A DNA stretch of 64,000 nt from Linnemannia hyalina (Eukaryota > Mortierellomycota > Mortierellomycetes > Mortierellales > Mortierellaceae), in assembly GCA_019671135.1 (NCBI GenBank), contig JAHRHY010000016.1, positions 616,501 to 680,500 of the forward strand, in the 5' to 3' direction. Positions 62,709-64,000 of the stretch are shown piece by piece. Within the stretch, counting starts at the first letter, position 1; the number at the start of each line of letters is the position of its first letter. Made by a program: the position numbers and the translations under genes. A model generated the notes under the pieces. The model searched no databases. It was not told the DNA's origin and saw only the letters and a program-made list of their open reading frames with translations.

Positions 62709-64000
62709 CAACTCCTTCAGCACAACCACCTGCAGCGTTAAAAGTAATAAAATTACAGCGACTTTCAGTCATGGAGGGCCTTTCATTTTGATTTTTTTTT
62801 CAACTAGCCGTCTCGCGGGTTTTCTCGCCTGGCATGGCCAGGCAAGCAAGAAGGACTGAAGTTGGAAGAGGAAGCGATGGATGATAGATTCCTTCTAATG
62901 AATGTTTCGCAAGATTGGCAGTTCATTAAAATGTCGATCACTTCCAGGCACTAACCCTTTACCCTGTGTTTTGGTTTTTGATCCCAGGCACCATCACTGA
63001 TCACTTTGTCTGTCTCTCTGAGGGATTATATTACACTAGAATGGTGCCTGCGGCTTCGCTCGCGGAGGTGTGGAGCGCGTGTGAGGTGATAAAAAATCGG
63101 TGGTGGTTGAATATTACAAAGATATTTGTGTTTGTTAGTTCCTCCTTCTCGCTTTATTTTTGCTCTGCTTTCTCTTTTTGGGGGTTTTTTTATTGACGTC
63201 AGATCTCTCACAAATCGTGACGGCGTGCCAGGCCTGACTAATCCAAACCACTGCATACAGGGAAGGAGGTGTCAGCGGCTGACAGCTTCGAAGTAAACTG
63301 AGCTGTCAAACGGGCCCCCACGGGGAGCCGAATGCCTATAGTTGCACAAATTGGGTCGCATGAATGCCCTGGAGTGGCCAGCACCGAGCCAGCCCGCCAC
63401 ATCCCCTACGCGACCTATCGAGCCCGATGGGTCCTCTGTTAGTCGAGATCTCGCGTCAAAGGGTTTAGACAGCAGTCTCCTTTCTTTTCCATCAAGCACA
63501 ACACCGTCTTGCCATGAACGCGCTGTACAACTCTCTCGTCCGCCTCACTCAGACCTTGTTTTGACAAACCGACTCGTCGCCTTGGCGGGCCAAATCCTGT
63601 CAGTTTTCCTGTCAGTTTTCCTCCCTTGCTCACACCCGCCTTCTTCTCTCGAGCTGTTATTCCTTGGGTCTTCTCCCATTCGACCGTCGCCTTGCGACAT
63701 ACGTGCCATATCTCCGTCTACTCAAAGTCCTCAATCGCACCCATAAACTGTCCTTTTTTCTTTTTGTGTCACTGCACTTTGTACTGGTACGAAAGGCGTG
63801 GAGAGAATTGTATCGCTTCAGGACAGGTCTTGTAACTCAGCAGGCGGAGCTACGAAGGCGGCATTTGAAAGCAACATATACAAACACGTGGATTGGCGAC
63901 TGTACGTCCGACACGCTCCCGCGTATTCGTACTCAAAGGAAATAGTTAAGTCGGTATCAATGTAAGGAATAGTTGTAGGTGGTACCGTAACTGAGATCAT
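62709..64000. other. Downstream region to the window edge
   Basis: No supported gene. A short plus-strand frame (MNALYNSLVRLTQ, 63513-63564) and a minus-strand frame touching the right edge (63818-64000, residues ISVTVPPTTIPYIDTDL) could be first or internal exons of genes lying beyond the window. A short direct repeat, CCTGTCAGTTTT, occurs twice at 63597-63620. Nothing else stands out. Confidence 0.4.

Noticed and set aside
1..64000. CRISPR array or bacterial-type operon
   Set aside because: No regularly spaced identical repeats; genes carry spliceosomal introns and lie on both strands.
63818..64000. Partial gene at the right edge on the minus strand
   Set aside because: Only 60 codons with no domain; kept as a note in the edge region rather than as a gene.

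Overview
The window looks like nuclear DNA of an early-diverging filamentous fungus, most likely Mucoromycota and probably Mortierellomycotina (inference). Genes are compact and usually 100-500 bp apart. Introns are about 80-190 nt, with GTAAGT-type donors and TAG/CAG acceptors. Many proteins are rich in Gln, Asn and Ser, and most start codons follow a long CT-rich leader. No bacterial or organellar signal was seen.

Layout. 1-16.2 kb holds housekeeping genes: the 3' part of a HECT E3 ubiquitin ligase, a fibrillarin gene broken by insertions, the NAD(P)H-hydrate epimerase NAXE, a large arrestin-like protein with a polyglutamine tail, argininosuccinate synthase, a membrane-anchored USP30/Ubp16-like deubiquitinase, and a small protein made of two copies of an uncharacterised domain. 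16.5-25.3 kb is a retroelement cluster. A 6,114-bp Ty3/gypsy chromovirus with identical 197-bp LTRs sits inside the RNase H region of an older LINE-like element, and more A-tailed LINE 3' ends abut it, next to an initiator tRNA-Met gene. 25.7-53 kb returns to cellular genes: NudE/NDEL1, prefoldin 4, a small PPxY membrane protein, a PPR protein, the diphthamide enzyme DPH5, a GLTSCR1/BICRA-type protein, acetoacetyl-CoA synthetase, an STE20-type pseudokinase, a candidate GPI-anchored protein, a CNT nucleoside transporter, a DUF1294-like membrane protein and a triple-KH RNA-binding protein. 54.2-58.2 kb is a decayed gene with an XPG/FEN-like nuclease followed in the same orientation by a Fanzor (eukaryotic TnpB-like) RuvC nuclease with a zinc ribbon. 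60.7-62.7 kb is a Crz1-like C2H2 transcription factor.

How the parts relate. The cellular genes show no operon-like logic, as expected for a fungus. Three pairs converge with short 3' gaps: HECT/fibrillarin, AACS/pseudokinase and CNT/DUF1294-like. The strongest accessory signal is the XPG-Fanzor pseudogene, whose two nuclease modules seem to have formed one long protein. The retroelement island is the second: it preserves an insertion order, with the LINEs first, then the chromovirus, then a 487-bp insert in gag. Exon joins below were chosen by splice motifs and reading phase. Spliced lengths are multiples of three wherever a complete CDS is given.
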